The position numbers were made by a program, and so were the translations under genes. The notes beneath the pieces were generated by a model, which was not told the origin of the DNA, did no database searches, and worked only from the letters and a program-made list of their open reading frames with translations. From assembly GCF_020524545.1 (NCBI RefSeq), contig NZ_JAIVLG010000004.1, positions 186,001 to 250,000 on the forward strand: DNA of 64,000 nt. The letters are read 5' to 3'. Source of the stretch: Microbacterium paraoxydans. Its GTDB lineage: Bacteria; Actinomycetota; Actinomycetes; Actinomycetales; Microbacteriaceae. Position 1 is the stretch's first letter. Each line of letters begins with the position of its first letter. Shown piece after piece: positions 43,702 to 52,628 of the stretch.

Positions 43702-44918
43702 TGGCGGGACCACTCCCTCTCGGAGATCCGGCACCGACGGACGGGCATCTCCCTTCCGACCTCGTGATCGAACCGGGCGTCCCGTTCTCGGTCTACCTTC
43801 ACATTCCGTTCTGCACCGTGCGCTGCGGTTACTGCGACTTCAACACGTACACCTCGACCGAGTTGCGCGGGGCGAAACAGGAAGACTACGCATCGACGTT
43901 GATCTCCGAGATCGCTCTCGCCCGACGCGTGCTGACTGATGCAGGGACAGTGCGTCCCATGGACACGGTCTTCTTCGGGGGTGGCACGCCGACGCTCCTC
44001 CCCGCGGGAGATCTCGCCCGCATGCTCGACGCGGCGACCGGAGCATTCGGCCTCGCGGACGGGGCGGAGGTGACCGTCGAGGCGAACCCCGACACCGTGA
44101 CTCCCGCGGTCGCCCGCACTCTCGCCGACGCCGGGGTCACGCGGATGTCGGTGGGCATGCAGTCCGCCGTTCCTCACGTGCTCGCTGCCCTCGACCGCAC
44201 GCATCGCCCCGAGAACGTGCGCACCGCGGTAGCTGCGGCGAAGGACGCGGGTCTCGCGGTGAGCGTCGACCTGATCTACGGGGCACCGGGGGAGTCGCTC
44301 GCCGATTGGGAGGCTTCTCTCGATGCGGCGCTCGCGCTCGAACCCGACCACATCTCGGCGTACGCGCTCATCATCGAGGACGGCACCAAACTCGCGCGCC
44401 AGATCCGCCGTGGCGAGGTGCCGAGGCCCGACGACGACCTGCAGGCCGACATGTACGAGCTGGCCGATGCCCGCTTGGCGGGTGGCGGTTTCGAGTGGTA
44501 CGAGGTGAGCAACTGGGCGCGCACTCCGGAGCGACGCTCGCGGCACAACCTGGCCTACTGGCGGGGGAGTGACTGGTGGGGGTTCGGCCCCGGTGCGCAC
44601 AGCCATGTGGCCGGTCTGCGGTGGTGGAATGTGAAGCATCCCGCCGCGTACGCGCAGCGGCTCGCGGCATCCGAGTCGCCGGCGGCGGGAACCGAGCGCC
44701 CCGACGCGGAATCGCGCACGCTGGAGCGGATCCTGCTGCTGAGCCGGATCCGCGAAGGGGTCGCGGTCGACGAAGTGCCCGCCGCCAACCGGAGCCGCGT
44801 CGCGGGCCTCATCGCCGATGGACTCGTCGACCCTGCGGCCGCGATCCGGGGGCGTATCCAGCTGACGCTGAAGGGGCGGCTCCTTGCGGATGCCGTGGTG
44901 CGGGCGCTGACCGACTGA
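43701..44918 (+). CDS. hemW: Heme chaperone HemW (radical SAM)
   Basis: A 405-residue radical SAM protein once called coproporphyrinogen oxidase HemN-like. The iron-sulfur motif is CTVRCGYCDF (CX3CX2C) near residue 33. Then FFGGGTPTLLP, VTVEANPDTV, RMSVGMQSAVPHVLAALDR and GFGPGAHSH are seen. HemW lacks the second Cys of true HemN and delivers heme to membrane enzymes. It is coupled to the DUF1990 gene (TGATG) and followed by a convergent esterase and hrcA. The hemW-hrcA-dnaJ order is common in actinobacteria; here an esterase gene is inserted. Confidence 0.93.
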   Translation: MAGPLPLGDPAPTDGHLPSDLVIEPGVPFSVYLHIPFCTVRCGYCDFNTYTSTELRGAKQEDYASTLISEIALARRVLTDAGTVRPMDTVFFGGGTPTLLPAGDLARMLDAATGAFGLADGAEVTVEANPDTVTPAVARTLADAGVTRMSVGMQSAVPHVLAALDRTHRPENVRTAVAAAKDAGLAVSVDLIYGAPGESLADWEASLDAALALEPDHISAYALIIEDGTKLARQIRRGEVPRPDDDLQADMYELADARLAGGGFEWYEVSNWARTPERRSRHNLAYWRGSDWWGFGPGAHSHVAGLRWWNVKHPAAYAQRLAASESPAAGTERPDAESRTLERILLLSRIREGVAVDEVPAANRSRVAGLIADGLVDPAAAIRGRIQLTLKGRLLADAVVRALTD

Positions 44919-44932
44919 CCGTCGTCGCGTTC

Positions 44933-46351
44933 TCAGTCCGGCAGCAGGTCCATGCCAGCGGTGCGCCGCTGCGGTACCGTCGCGCTGGGCGCGTCGAACA
45001 GTCGCGTCCGACGTTCGGAGCCGTACGCAGGCCAGCCGGGGTCTCCGGAGCTCACGAAACCGATCCAGGCCGCGTTCATCTCGGCGGCGAGCTCGCGCGG
45101 CGCTGCGGGCCCGGCCAGTCGTCGCGCCTCCTCGTCGTCGAGCCTGTCGAACACGAAGCCGAGTTCGAGTGCGTGCGCAGCCCGCAGGTCTCGTACGGGA
45201 CTGGGCCAGGCGAACTCGTAGACGTGCGTGCTCTCGGGCCGTGCGGACGCCACGCGGCTCAGCGGCGCCCGAAGCACCATGTCGGTGACGAGCTGCCCGA
45301 ACACCTCTCCGGTGCTCGCTCCGGGGAACGCGGACCGGTACTCGGCCACCGCGCGGCGTGGGACGCGCGAGAGAAGTCGAGCGGCCTGCAGTTTGAGCTC
45401 GCTGATGCCCGCGAGGGCCTCGGGCGGGAACCACAATCGGTACTCGTCGGTGTTGCTGCCGATCAGGAGCGGCGTGTCGATCTCGCGCAGAACCTCGTGC
45501 GGGGAACGCGGAAGGCTGTCCGGGTCGATCGCGATCTGGAAGCCGGGCGCCCCGCCGAGAGGCGAGGAGCCTGCGGACTGCTCTCTCCTCGCGTCGAGCA
45601 GCTGCGCGGGCGAGAGCGCGGCGAACGAGCTTCTCTCGGCTCGGACGCCGAGGCGCTTCGCGAGCTGCGCGGTCACACGCCCTGCCTTCTTCGCCGGCTG
45701 CGCGTGGAGCGGTCCGGACTCGATGATCGCGCGCCTGATCAGAGCACGGGAGTCGTCTCGTGCGAGCAGCGCCGAGACGATCGCGCCACCGGCCGATTCC
45801 CCCATCGCAGTGATCTGCGACGGATCCCCGCCGAAGGCCGCGATTTCGCGGTGAACCCACTCCAACGCGGCAGCGGCGTCGCGCAGACCGAGATTGCGGG
45901 GAGCGCCGTCGAGGATCGAGAAGCCTTCGGACCCCAGACGGTAGTTGATCGAGACGAAGACGATACCCGCCCTGGCGAACACCGCCCCGTCGTAGAGCGG
46001 CAGTGCGGCCGTGCCCCGCTCGAGCGCGCCACCGTGGATCCACAGCAGGACCGGGGCATCGGAGGCCTCGGTCGGGGCCCAGACGTTCGCGGTCAGGATG
46101 TCGTCGCCGTCGAGGATCACCGAACCAAGGAGCTCGCCGATCGGGCCCGCGTAAGGCACCTGCGGAGCGGTCGGCCCGAAATCGGTCGCCTCCCGGACGC
46201 GGGACCAGGTGCCGATCGGCTGTGGCGCGCGGAATCGGTGCTCCCCGAACGGTGCCTGCGCGTACGGAATGCCGAGGTAGCGAGCGACCCCACCCTCCTC
46301 GGTGCCGCGGACGATGCCGCACGTCAGGGTGGCCTGGGGCGAGGTGGTCAT
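44933..46351 (-). CDS. Carboxylesterase type B
   Basis: A 472-residue esterase of the carboxylesterase/cholinesterase group. The nucleophile elbow is GESAGG, following GDPSQITAM, a hallmark of the family. GIPYAQAPFGEHRFRAPQP and VLLWIHGGALERG (oxyanion hole) precede it, and the acidic residue lies in NTDEYRLWF. No signal peptide, so it is cytosolic. The ATG at 46351 is 7 bases behind a TAGGAT box, so it is leaderless; an upstream in-frame ATG at 46360 overlaps that box and is rejected. It is convergent with hemW and divergent from hrcA. The substrate is unknown. Confidence 0.9.
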   Translation of the reverse strand: MTTSPQATLTCGIVRGTEEGGVARYLGIPYAQAPFGEHRFRAPQPIGTWSRVREATDFGPTAPQVPYAGPIGELLGSVILDGDDILTANVWAPTEASDAPVLLWIHGGALERGTAALPLYDGAVFARAGIVFVSINYRLGSEGFSILDGAPRNLGLRDAAAALEWVHREIAAFGGDPSQITAMGESAGGAIVSALLARDDSRALIRRAIIESGPLHAQPAKKAGRVTAQLAKRLGVRAERSSFAALSPAQLLDARREQSAGSSPLGGAPGFQIAIDPDSLPRSPHEVLREIDTPLLIGSNTDEYRLWFPPEALAGISELKLQAARLLSRVPRRAVAEYRSAFPGASTGEVFGQLVTDMVLRAPLSRVASARPESTHVYEFAWPSPVRDLRAAHALELGFVFDRLDDEEARRLAGPAAPRELAAEMNAAWIGFVSSGDPGWPAYGSERRTRLFDAPSATVPQRRTAGMDLLPD

Positions 46352-46358
46352 GAGGGTC

Positions 46359-46364
46359 ATCCTA
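46359..46364 (-). promoter_or_regulatory. -10 box (TAGGAT) of leaderless esterase gene
   Basis: On the minus strand TAGGAT ends 7 bases before the ATG at 46351. This decides the start codon choice. Confidence 0.5.
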
Positions 46365-46407
46365 GAGTCGTCCGCCTGCGGTACGGAGAACTCCGGGCTG
46401 CACGGGG

Positions 46408-46439
46408 TAGGATTGGCACTCTGAACGTCCGAGTGCCAG
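46408..46439 (+). promoter_or_regulatory. hrcA promoter with CIRCE operator
   Basis: The CIRCE element TTGGCACTC-N9-GAGTGCCAG spans 46413-46439 with eight of nine paired positions; consensus is TTAGCACTC-N9-GAGTGCTAA. The -10 TAGGAT (46408-46413) overlaps its left end, so HrcA bound here blocks initiation of hrcA-dnaJ. Confidence 0.85.
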
Positions 46440-46453
46440 CGGAAGGGAAGGCG

Positions 46454-47485
46454 ATGGTCACAGAGCGAGGACTCCAGGTTCTCCGCGCGATCGTGCAGGA
46501 CTACGTCGAGACCCATGAACCCGTCGGTAGCCGGTCCATCGTGGATCGCCACTCCTTCGGTGTCTCCGCGGCGACGATCCGCAACGACATGGCGCTGCTC
46601 GAAGATGAAGAGCTCATCACCGCGCCGCACACGTCTTCGGGCAGGGTGCCCACCGACAAGGGCTATCGCGTCTTCGTGAACCATCTCGCGCAGCTACGGC
46701 CGCTCTCGTCGGCGCAGCGGTCCGCGATCGAGTCGTTCCTCGGCGAGCCGGCCGACCTCGACGACCTCATGGTGCGCACGGTGCGCGTGCTGACCCAGCT
46801 CACCGGCCAGGTCGCGCTCGCACAATACCCTTCGTTCGCCCGCGCACACGTCACGCATGTGGAGCTGGTCGCGCTGGCGCCGAATCGGCTCCTGATCGTC
46901 CTCGTGACCGACGCCGGCGGCGTGTCGCAGCGGGTGGCGCAGCTGCCCGAGGCGATCGACGAGGCCGACATGGCGGTGTTGCGCGCGCGCCTGTCCGCGC
47001 TGATCACCGGGCAGGGCATCGGCGAGGCATCCGATCGGCTCCAGGCGTTGCTCGCCGCGGATGAGGTGGCCAAAGACCGGGTGCTGCGCTCGATCGCCGG
47101 CGTCGTGATGGATGAACTCGGCGGCTTCCGGCAGGAGCGTCTGGTGATGGCCGGTGCGGCCACCCTCGCGCGCCGCGAACAGGACTTCCGTGGCAGCATC
47201 CATCCGCTCCTCGAAGCGATCGAGGAGCAGGTGACGCTGTTGCGACTGATGAGCGAGATGGTGACCGACGAGCACGGACTCGCAGCCAGCATCGGCACGG
47301 AGAACGCGCCGTTCGGCCTCGGCGAGGCATCGATCGTCGCGAGCAACTACGCCGCCCCCAGCGGCACGGCGCGCGTCGGCGTCATGGGGCCGACGCGCAT
47401 GGACTACCCGAGCAACCTCGCCGCAGCACGGGCCGTGGCCCGCTACCTGTCGCGGATGCTCGACGAAGACGAGGCCGGCCGCTGA
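46454..47485 (+). CDS. hrcA: Heat-inducible transcription repressor HrcA
   Basis: A 343-residue repressor of heat-shock genes. The N-terminal winged helix (ERGLQVLRAIVQDYVETHEPVGSRSIVDRH, FGVSAATIRNDMALLEDEELITAPHTSSGRVPTDKGYRVFV) is followed by the GAF-like and dimerisation domains. Activity depends on GroEL in other bacteria. A CIRCE site overlaps its promoter, so it controls its own operon with dnaJ. The ATG at 46454 is preceded by GGAAGGGAAGG. The long open frame upstream that reaches into hemW is not used. Confidence 0.96.
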   Translation: MVTERGLQVLRAIVQDYVETHEPVGSRSIVDRHSFGVSAATIRNDMALLEDEELITAPHTSSGRVPTDKGYRVFVNHLAQLRPLSSAQRSAIESFLGEPADLDDLMVRTVRVLTQLTGQVALAQYPSFARAHVTHVELVALAPNRLLIVLVTDAGGVSQRVAQLPEAIDEADMAVLRARLSALITGQGIGEASDRLQALLAADEVAKDRVLRSIAGVVMDELGGFRQERLVMAGAATLARREQDFRGSIHPLLEAIEEQVTLLRLMSEMVTDEHGLAASIGTENAPFGLGEASIVASNYAAPSGTARVGVMGPTRMDYPSNLAAARAVARYLSRMLDEDEAGR

Positions 47486-47521
47486 CGCGGCTGCCGAGAG
47501 AACACACGCAGAAGGGCGATT

Positions 47522-48637
47522 GTGGCGGACCACTATGAGGTTCTCGGGGTATCCCGGGACGCTTCCACCGACGAGATCAAGAAGGCGTATCGACGTCTTG
47601 CGCGGCAGCTGCACCCGGATGTGAATCCCGGTGAAGATGCAGCCGAGCGCTTCAAGCTCGTCACCCACGCATACGACGTGCTCAGCGATGATGACTCGCG
47701 TCGCCGCTACGACATGGGCGGCGGAGACGGCGCTGCGGGCAACTTCGGCGGCTTCGGGGGCTTCGGAGACATCTTCGAGACCTTCTTCGGCGCATCTCAG
47801 GGCGGTGGGCGCGGCGCGCGTCCGCGTTCTCGGCGCGAGCGCGGACAGGACGCGCTGGTACGTGTGTCCCTCGATCTGGGCGATGTCGTGTTCGGAGCAC
47901 ATCGCGACATCGAGGTCGACACGGCCGTGCTGTGCGAGACCTGTCAGGGGTCGTGCTGCCAGGAAGGCACCTCGCCGGTCACGTGTGACATCTGCGGCGG
48001 TTCGGGGCACGTGCAGCGTCAGGTGCGGAGCCTCCTCGGCAACGTCGTGACCTCCCAGCCGTGCGGTAGTTGCGAGGGCTACGGCACCACCATCCCGCAT
48101 CCGTGCGGAACCTGTGGCGGGCAGGGGCGCGTGCGCTCGCGCCGGACGGTCTCGCTCGACATCCCGGCCGGTGTCGAGACCGGACTCCGCCTTCAGCTTC
48201 CCGGTTCCGGGGAGGTCGGCAAGGCCGGCGGTCCGAACGGCGATCTGTACGTCGAGGTGACGGTCAACGCCCACCCGGCGTTCAGTCGGGACGGCGACGA
48301 CCTGCTCGCAACGCTCGAGGTGTCCATGACAGACGCGATCCTCGGCACCGAGACCACGATCCAGGGACTGGACGGCGAAGTCGATCTGGAGCTCCGCGCC
48401 GGGGTGCAGTCCGGTGATGTGCTGACCATCAAGGGACGCGGCATCACGCCGCTCCGCGGCACGCAGCGCGGCGATCTGCGCGTGGGTGTGCAGGTACTCA
48501 CCCCCACCAGGCTCGATTCCGCGCAGCGGGCTCTCATCGAGGACTTCGCCAAGAAGACCAAGGCCCCGGATCCGCAGCTCGCGCAGTTCCAGCAGGGACT
48601 CTTCTCGAAGCTTCGCGATCGTTTCCGCAGTCACTGA
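47522..48637 (+). CDS. dnaJ: Chaperone protein DnaJ (DnaJ2 type)
   Basis: A 371-residue cochaperone of DnaK. The J domain has HPD at residues 31-33, the Gly/Phe-rich stretch is [18 protein letters not shown], and four zinc repeats are present: [24 protein letters not shown] and CGTCGGQG. The first repeat ends in Cys rather than Gly, as in the HrcA-linked DnaJ2 of actinobacteria. Two substrate-binding domains follow. Start is GTG behind AAGGGCGA. It sits in the HrcA/CIRCE operon, which is the mark of the second DnaJ, distinct from the dnaK-grpE-dnaJ-hspR set elsewhere. Confidence 0.95.
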   Translation: MADHYEVLGVSRDASTDEIKKAYRRLARQLHPDVNPGEDAAERFKLVTHAYDVLSDDDSRRRYDMGGGDGAAGNFGGFGGFGDIFETFFGASQGGGRGARPRSRRERGQDALVRVSLDLGDVVFGAHRDIEVDTAVLCETCQGSCCQEGTSPVTCDICGGSGHVQRQVRSLLGNVVTSQPCGSCEGYGTTIPHPCGTCGGQGRVRSRRTVSLDIPAGVETGLRLQLPGSGEVGKAGGPNGDLYVEVTVNAHPAFSRDGDDLLATLEVSMTDAILGTETTIQGLDGEVDLELRAGVQSGDVLTIKGRGITPLRGTQRGDLRVGVQVLTPTRLDSAQRALIEDFAKKTKAPDPQLAQFQQGLFSKLRDRFRSH

Positions 48638-48639
48638 TC

Positions 48640-49368
48640 ATGGCGCTGCACTTCTTGGTCGAGTCGGCGTCGGACGCGGTCGCCGGTGACGTCGTCACCT
48701 TGACCGGGGCCGAGGCGAAACACGCAGCCGTCGTCCGTCGGCTCCGGGGCGGGGAGGAGGTCACCGTCGGCGACGGCGCAGGAGTGTGGCTGACCGGGGC
48801 AGCGGAGGAGGTGTCGCCGACACGCGTCGAGGTGCGGATCACCCGACGCTCGGAGCACCCGGCCCCCTCTCCGCGGATCATCCTGGCCCAGGCGCTGGCG
48901 AAAGGCGACCGGGACGAGCTCGCCGTGCAGGCCGCCTGTGAACTCGGAGTCGACGAGATCGTCCCCTGGCAGGCGGATCGCAGTGTCTCACGGTGGGAAG
49001 GGGCGAAGGCGGTGAAGGGTCGCGAGCGCTGGGCGACGATCGTCCGGGAAGCTGCCAAGCAATCCCACCGCGCATGGGTTCCGGAGGTCCTCGCCCCGGT
49101 GTCGACGGGACGACTCGCCGAACGCGCGAGCTCACAGCGTGTCCTCGTGCTCGACCCCACCGCCTCGGTGCGCCTGTCGGAGATCGAGGCCGATGGGCGT
49201 GATCTGATGCTGGTCGTCGGGCCGGAAGGCGGGATCTCGGGTGCGGAACTCGACCGGCTGACCGAAGCGGGTGCCGAGCGCGTGCTGCTCGGCGAGACGG
49301 TGCTGCGCACATCGACGGCGGGCCCGGCCGCGATCGCTGTGCTCTCGGTGGCCCTCGGCCGATGGTGA
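48640..49368 (+). CDS. rsmE: 16S rRNA (uracil1498-N3)-methyltransferase
   Basis: A 242-residue SPOUT methyltransferase that methylates U1498 of 16S rRNA. The N-terminal PUA-like domain (GAEAKHAAVVRRLRGGEEVTVGDGAG) is followed by the knot: ILAQALAKGDRDELAVQAACELGVDEIVPWQADRSV, VGPEGGISGAELDRLTEAGAERVLLGETVLRTSTAGPAA. The SAM-binding VGPEGG and LRTSTAG motifs are complete. It starts 2 bases after the dnaJ stop and belongs to the hrcA operon. Order dnaJ-rsmE-HIT-phoH is standard. Confidence 0.95.
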   Translation: MALHFLVESASDAVAGDVVTLTGAEAKHAAVVRRLRGGEEVTVGDGAGVWLTGAAEEVSPTRVEVRITRRSEHPAPSPRIILAQALAKGDRDELAVQAACELGVDEIVPWQADRSVSRWEGAKAVKGRERWATIVREAAKQSHRAWVPEVLAPVSTGRLAERASSQRVLVLDPTASVRLSEIEADGRDLMLVVGPEGGISGAELDRLTEAGAERVLLGETVLRTSTAGPAAIAVLSVALGRW

Positions 49369-49390
49369 CCTGCCGCGTCGACGCGGCAGG
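49369..49390. terminator. Perfect 22-base palindrome, hairpin after rsmE
   Basis: Bases 49369-49390 are a perfect palindrome with 11-bp arms (CCTGCCGCGTC and its complement) and no loop base, immediately behind the rsmE stop. No T run follows, so it may act as a U-less terminator or as an mRNA end stabiliser before the HIT promoter. Confidence 0.55.
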
Positions 49391-49412
49391 AGAGCACGCA
49401 TGCCGCGATCAG

Positions 49413-49418
49413 TAGACT
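49413..49418 (+). promoter_or_regulatory. -10 box (TAGACT) of leaderless HIT gene
   Basis: TAGACT ends 7 bases before the ATG at 49426. It lets the HIT-phoH-ybeY-CNNM-era row be transcribed apart from hrcA. Confidence 0.6.
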
Positions 49419-49425
49419 TGAGTGC

Positions 49426-49776
49426 ATGACGGAACCCTCGATCTTCACGCGCATTCTGAACGGGGAGATCCCCGCAGAGATCCTCGGGGAGACGGATCGG
49501 GTCTTCGCGCTGCGGGACATCGCTCCGCAAGCCCCCGTGCACCTCCTCGTCGTGCCCAAGTCGGCCGACTACCGCGATGTCACCGAGCTTGCTGCCGGTG
49601 ACCCCTCCCTGCTGGCCGAGATGGTCGCGTTCGCGAAGGAGCTGGCCGCACAGCACAGCGACGAGGGTGACTTCCGCCTCGTCTTCAACACCGGCGCCGG
49701 TGCCGGGCAGACCGTATTCCACGTCCACGCGCACGTGCTGGCCGGAGGATTGACCGAGAAGAGTGTCGGTGCCTGA
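49426..49776 (+). CDS. HIT family (HINT-like) nucleotide-binding protein
   Basis: A 116-residue protein of the histidine triad family. The triad is HVHAHVLAGG near residue 103, and IFTRILNGEIPAEILGETDRVFALRDIAPQAPVHLLVVPK is the HINT N-terminal block. HINT proteins hydrolyse AMP-N-linked compounds such as aminoacyl- or lysyl-adenylates and act in the cytosol. The gene has its own leaderless promoter and overlaps phoH by 14 bases. The HIT-phoH-ybeY order is widely conserved. Confidence 0.93.
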   Translation: MTEPSIFTRILNGEIPAEILGETDRVFALRDIAPQAPVHLLVVPKSADYRDVTELAAGDPSLLAEMVAFAKELAAQHSDEGDFRLVFNTGAGAGQTVFHVHAHVLAGGLTEKSVGA

Positions 49777-50881
49777 GAACCACGAACCGCGAGAGCGCAG
49801 CCTGGGCGGACGGGCTCCCGAGTCGGTGGAGACGATCTATGCCGACGGCGTTGCGATGGTGCAGCTGCTCGGGCCCCAGGACCGTCTGCTGCGGATGCTC
49901 GAGAGGGAGCATCCGGACGTCCAGGTGCTCGTCCGGGGGAACGAGATCACCCTCAGCGGTGGCGCCGAAGCGGTCGGGAAGGCGAAGGCGCTGGTCGAGG
50001 AGCTTCTCGCGATGACCCGGGCCGGGCACGATCTGGCCCCGAGCGACGTCTCCAGTTCCGCTCGCATGCTGCGGCAGGAGGGCGGACCGCGTCCGAGCGA
50101 GGTGCTCGGCGAGGCCATCCTGACGACGCGCGGCAAGGTGATCCGTCCCAAGACCCTCGGCCAGAAGGAGTACGTCGACGCGATCGAGGAGAACACGATC
50201 GTCTTCGGCATCGGTCCCGCCGGAACGGGCAAGACCTATCTCGCTATGGCGAAGGCGGTGCAGGCGCTGCAGCGCAAGGAGGTCACCCGGATCATCCTCA
50301 CCCGCCCCGCGGTCGAGGCGGGTGAGCGGCTCGGATTCCTCCCCGGCACACTCACCGACAAGATCGACCCCTACCTGCGGCCGTTGTACGACGCTCTCAA
50401 CGAGATGATGGATCCGGAGATCGTCCCTCGCCTGATGGCGACGGGGACCATCGAGGTCGCCCCGCTCGCGTACATGCGCGGTCGTACACTGAACGACTCG
50501 TTCGTCGTGCTCGACGAGGCCCAGAACACCACGCCGGAGCAGATGAAGATGTTCCTCACCCGGCTCGGTTTCGGTACGCGGATGGTGGTCACGGGGGATA
50601 TCACGCAGGTCGACCTTCCGCAGGGCTCGTCCGGCCTCCGACTCGTGACGCGTGTGCTCGACGGCATCGACGACATCCACTTCGCGCGGCTCACCAGCGC
50701 CGATGTCGTGCGGCACTCGCTGGTCGGTCGTATCGTCGATGCGTACAGCGAGTACGACGAGAAGCGCACCGCTCAGCGCTTCGAGCGCGAGCAGGCCGCC
50801 GAGTTCGCCAACAGGGCCGACCGCAGAGGAGCACAGCGCCCGGGACCGCGGGACCGCATGCCGAAACGAGGACTCTCATGA
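49763..50881 (+). CDS. PhoH-like ATPase (YbeZ)
   Basis: A 372-residue ATPase of the PhoH/YbeZ family. Residues 1-95 resemble the KH-like N-terminal part; Walker A is GPAGTGKT near residue 152, Walker B is FVVLDEAQNTTPEQMKMFLTRLG, and the Arg/Gln motif VVTGDITQVDLPQGSSGL follows. The protein works with YbeY in rRNA processing or RNA degradation. It starts within the HIT gene at GTG 49763 (GTG 49769 is an alternative) and overlaps ybeY by 4 bases. The C-terminal 35 residues are basic. Confidence 0.93.
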   Translation: MSVPENHEPRERSLGGRAPESVETIYADGVAMVQLLGPQDRLLRMLEREHPDVQVLVRGNEITLSGGAEAVGKAKALVEELLAMTRAGHDLAPSDVSSSARMLRQEGGPRPSEVLGEAILTTRGKVIRPKTLGQKEYVDAIEENTIVFGIGPAGTGKTYLAMAKAVQALQRKEVTRIILTRPAVEAGERLGFLPGTLTDKIDPYLRPLYDALNEMMDPEIVPRLMATGTIEVAPLAYMRGRTLNDSFVVLDEAQNTTPEQMKMFLTRLGFGTRMVVTGDITQVDLPQGSSGLRLVTRVLDGIDDIHFARLTSADVVRHSLVGRIVDAYSEYDEKRTAQRFEREQAAEFANRADRRGAQRPGPRDRMPKRGLS

Positions 50882-51336
50882 TCGAGATCAACAACGAGTC
50901 GGCCATCGACGTCGACGAGACCGTGCTGCAGCGGCTCACGGACTACAACCTCGCGCAGCTTCACGTGAGCCCGGATGCCGAGGTCGCCATCGTCCTCGTC
51001 GACGAGGGGGCCATGGAAGCGCTCCACGTGCAGTGGATGGACGAGCCCGGTCCCACAGACGTTCTCAGCTTCCCGATGGACGAGCTGCGCCCCGGCTCCG
51101 AGGACCGTCCGACGGCCCCGGGACTGCTGGGCGACATCGTCCTGTGCCCGCAGGTGGCCGAGACACAGGCACAGGCAGCGAAGCACACCCTGATGGACGA
51201 GCTCATCCTGCTGACCACGCATGGACTGCTCCACCTTCTCGGATTCGACCACGCGGAGCCCGACGAGGAGCGTGAGATGTTCGGACTGCAGAAGGAACTG
51301 ATCCAGGGCTTCGCCGCGGCCGAACGTCGACGATGA
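50878..51336 (+). CDS. ybeY: Endoribonuclease YbeY
   Basis: A 152-residue metal-dependent RNase that matures 16S rRNA 3' ends and takes part in ribosome quality control. The zinc site HGLLHLLGFDH is at about residues 120-130; TDVLSFPMDE and LLGDIVLCPQVA are further family blocks. The ATG overlaps the phoH stop (ATGA) and the stop overlaps the next start, so the set is coupled. Length is typical. Confidence 0.95.
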   Translation: MIEINNESAIDVDETVLQRLTDYNLAQLHVSPDAEVAIVLVDEGAMEALHVQWMDEPGPTDVLSFPMDELRPGSEDRPTAPGLLGDIVLCPQVAETQAQAAKHTLMDELILLTTHGLLHLLGFDHAEPDEEREMFGLQKELIQGFAAAERRR

Positions 51337-52628
51337 CGGCCATCATCCTGCTCATCGGAGCCGTCCTCCTGGTCGCATTCGGTGGTCTCATGGCTGCGAT
51401 CGATGCCGCGTACGGTGTCACCTCCCGCGTCGGTCTGGCCGACATGGCGGACGCGGGCCGCAAGGCGAACGCTCTGCGGCGCATCGCCGCCGATCTGGAT
51501 GCGCACGTCAACGCCGTCGCCTTCATCCGTGTGCTGGCAGAGGTCACGGCGGCCGTCCTCGTCACCGTTGCGTTCACGATCCTCATCGACAACAACTGGT
51601 GGGCTATGCTCGCCGCTGCGGTGCTGATGACGGCGATCACGTTCGTGCTCGTCGGTGCGAGTCCGCGTTCTTTCGGGCGGCAGCACGCCGAAGGCATGAT
51701 CCGTCGTACTGCTTCGATCGTGCGAGGTCTCCGCATCATCCTCGGCCCGCTCGCCCAGGCACTCGTCGTGCTGGGCAACAAGGTCACGCCGGGCACCGGC
51801 CGCAGCTCCTTCACCAGCGAGGATCAGCTGCTCAGCATGGTCGACGAGGCGGCTTCGAACGACCTCATCGAGGAAGACGATCGCGACCTCATCCACTCGG
51901 TGTTCGACTTCACCGATCAGTTCGTCCGCGCCGTGATGGTGCCCCGGACGGAGATGGTGACGGTCGACGCGACCGCGACCACCGACGAGGCGATGTCGAT
52001 GTTCCTGAACCGCGGCGTCTCGAGGATGCCCGTCGTGGACGATGACGCGGATGACGTCGTCGGTGTGCTGTACCTCAAAGACCTCGTCCAGTTCGCGTAT
52101 CGCGATGACACTGCCTGGCGGACCGCGTCGGTCCGGCCCATCGCCCGTCCGGCGGCTTTCGTGCCGGAGTCCATGCGCGCGGAGACGCTGCTGCAGCAGA
52201 TGAAGCGCGACGCCGTGCACGTGTGCCTGGTGATCGACGAGCACGGGGGGATCTCCGGGCTCGTGACGCTCGAGGATCTGATCGAGGAGCTCGTGGGGGA
52301 GATCGCGGATGAGTACGATCAGGTATCCGCGGAGTTCGTCGATCTCGGTCACGGGCGATACCGGGTGAGTGCGCGTCTCTCGCTCGAAGACGTGGGCGAC
52401 CTCTTCGGCCTCGAGCTCGAGGACGAGGACGTCGACTCGATCGGCGGATTGCTCGGCAAGGCGCTGGGACAGGTGCCCCAACCCGGCGCGACGGCGACAG
52501 TTGCAGGGCTGGTGCTGACCGGCGGAGCCTCGCGTGGTCGTGGACGCGGCATCGCGACCGTGTTCGTGGAACGCGCGGCGGGGGAACCTGTCGCCTCGGA
52601 GGATGAAGGAGAGCGAGACGATGACTGA
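51333..52628 (+). CDS. CNNM/CorC-type membrane protein with CBS domains
   Basis: A 431-residue protein of the hemolysin C/CorC family. The N-terminal CNNM transmembrane domain (residues 1-145, with four helices) is followed by a CBS pair (VRAVMVPRTEMVTVDATATTDEAMSMFLNRGVSRMPVVDDDADDVVGVLYLKDL) and a C-terminal transporter-associated domain (YRVSARLSLEDVGDLFGLELEDEDVDSIGGLLG). Members are thought to export magnesium or cobalt. Order ybeY-corC-era is conserved in actinobacteria. It overlaps ybeY by 4 bases and era by 8 bases. Confidence 0.93.
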   Translation: MTAIILLIGAVLLVAFGGLMAAIDAAYGVTSRVGLADMADAGRKANALRRIAADLDAHVNAVAFIRVLAEVTAAVLVTVAFTILIDNNWWAMLAAAVLMTAITFVLVGASPRSFGRQHAEGMIRRTASIVRGLRIILGPLAQALVVLGNKVTPGTGRSSFTSEDQLLSMVDEAASNDLIEEDDRDLIHSVFDFTDQFVRAVMVPRTEMVTVDATATTDEAMSMFLNRGVSRMPVVDDDADDVVGVLYLKDLVQFAYRDDTAWRTASVRPIARPAAFVPESMRAETLLQQMKRDAVHVCLVIDEHGGISGLVTLEDLIEELVGEIADEYDQVSAEFVDLGHGRYRVSARLSLEDVGDLFGLELEDEDVDSIGGLLGKALGQVPQPGATATVAGLVLTGGASRGRGRGIATVFVERAAGEPVASEDEGERDDD

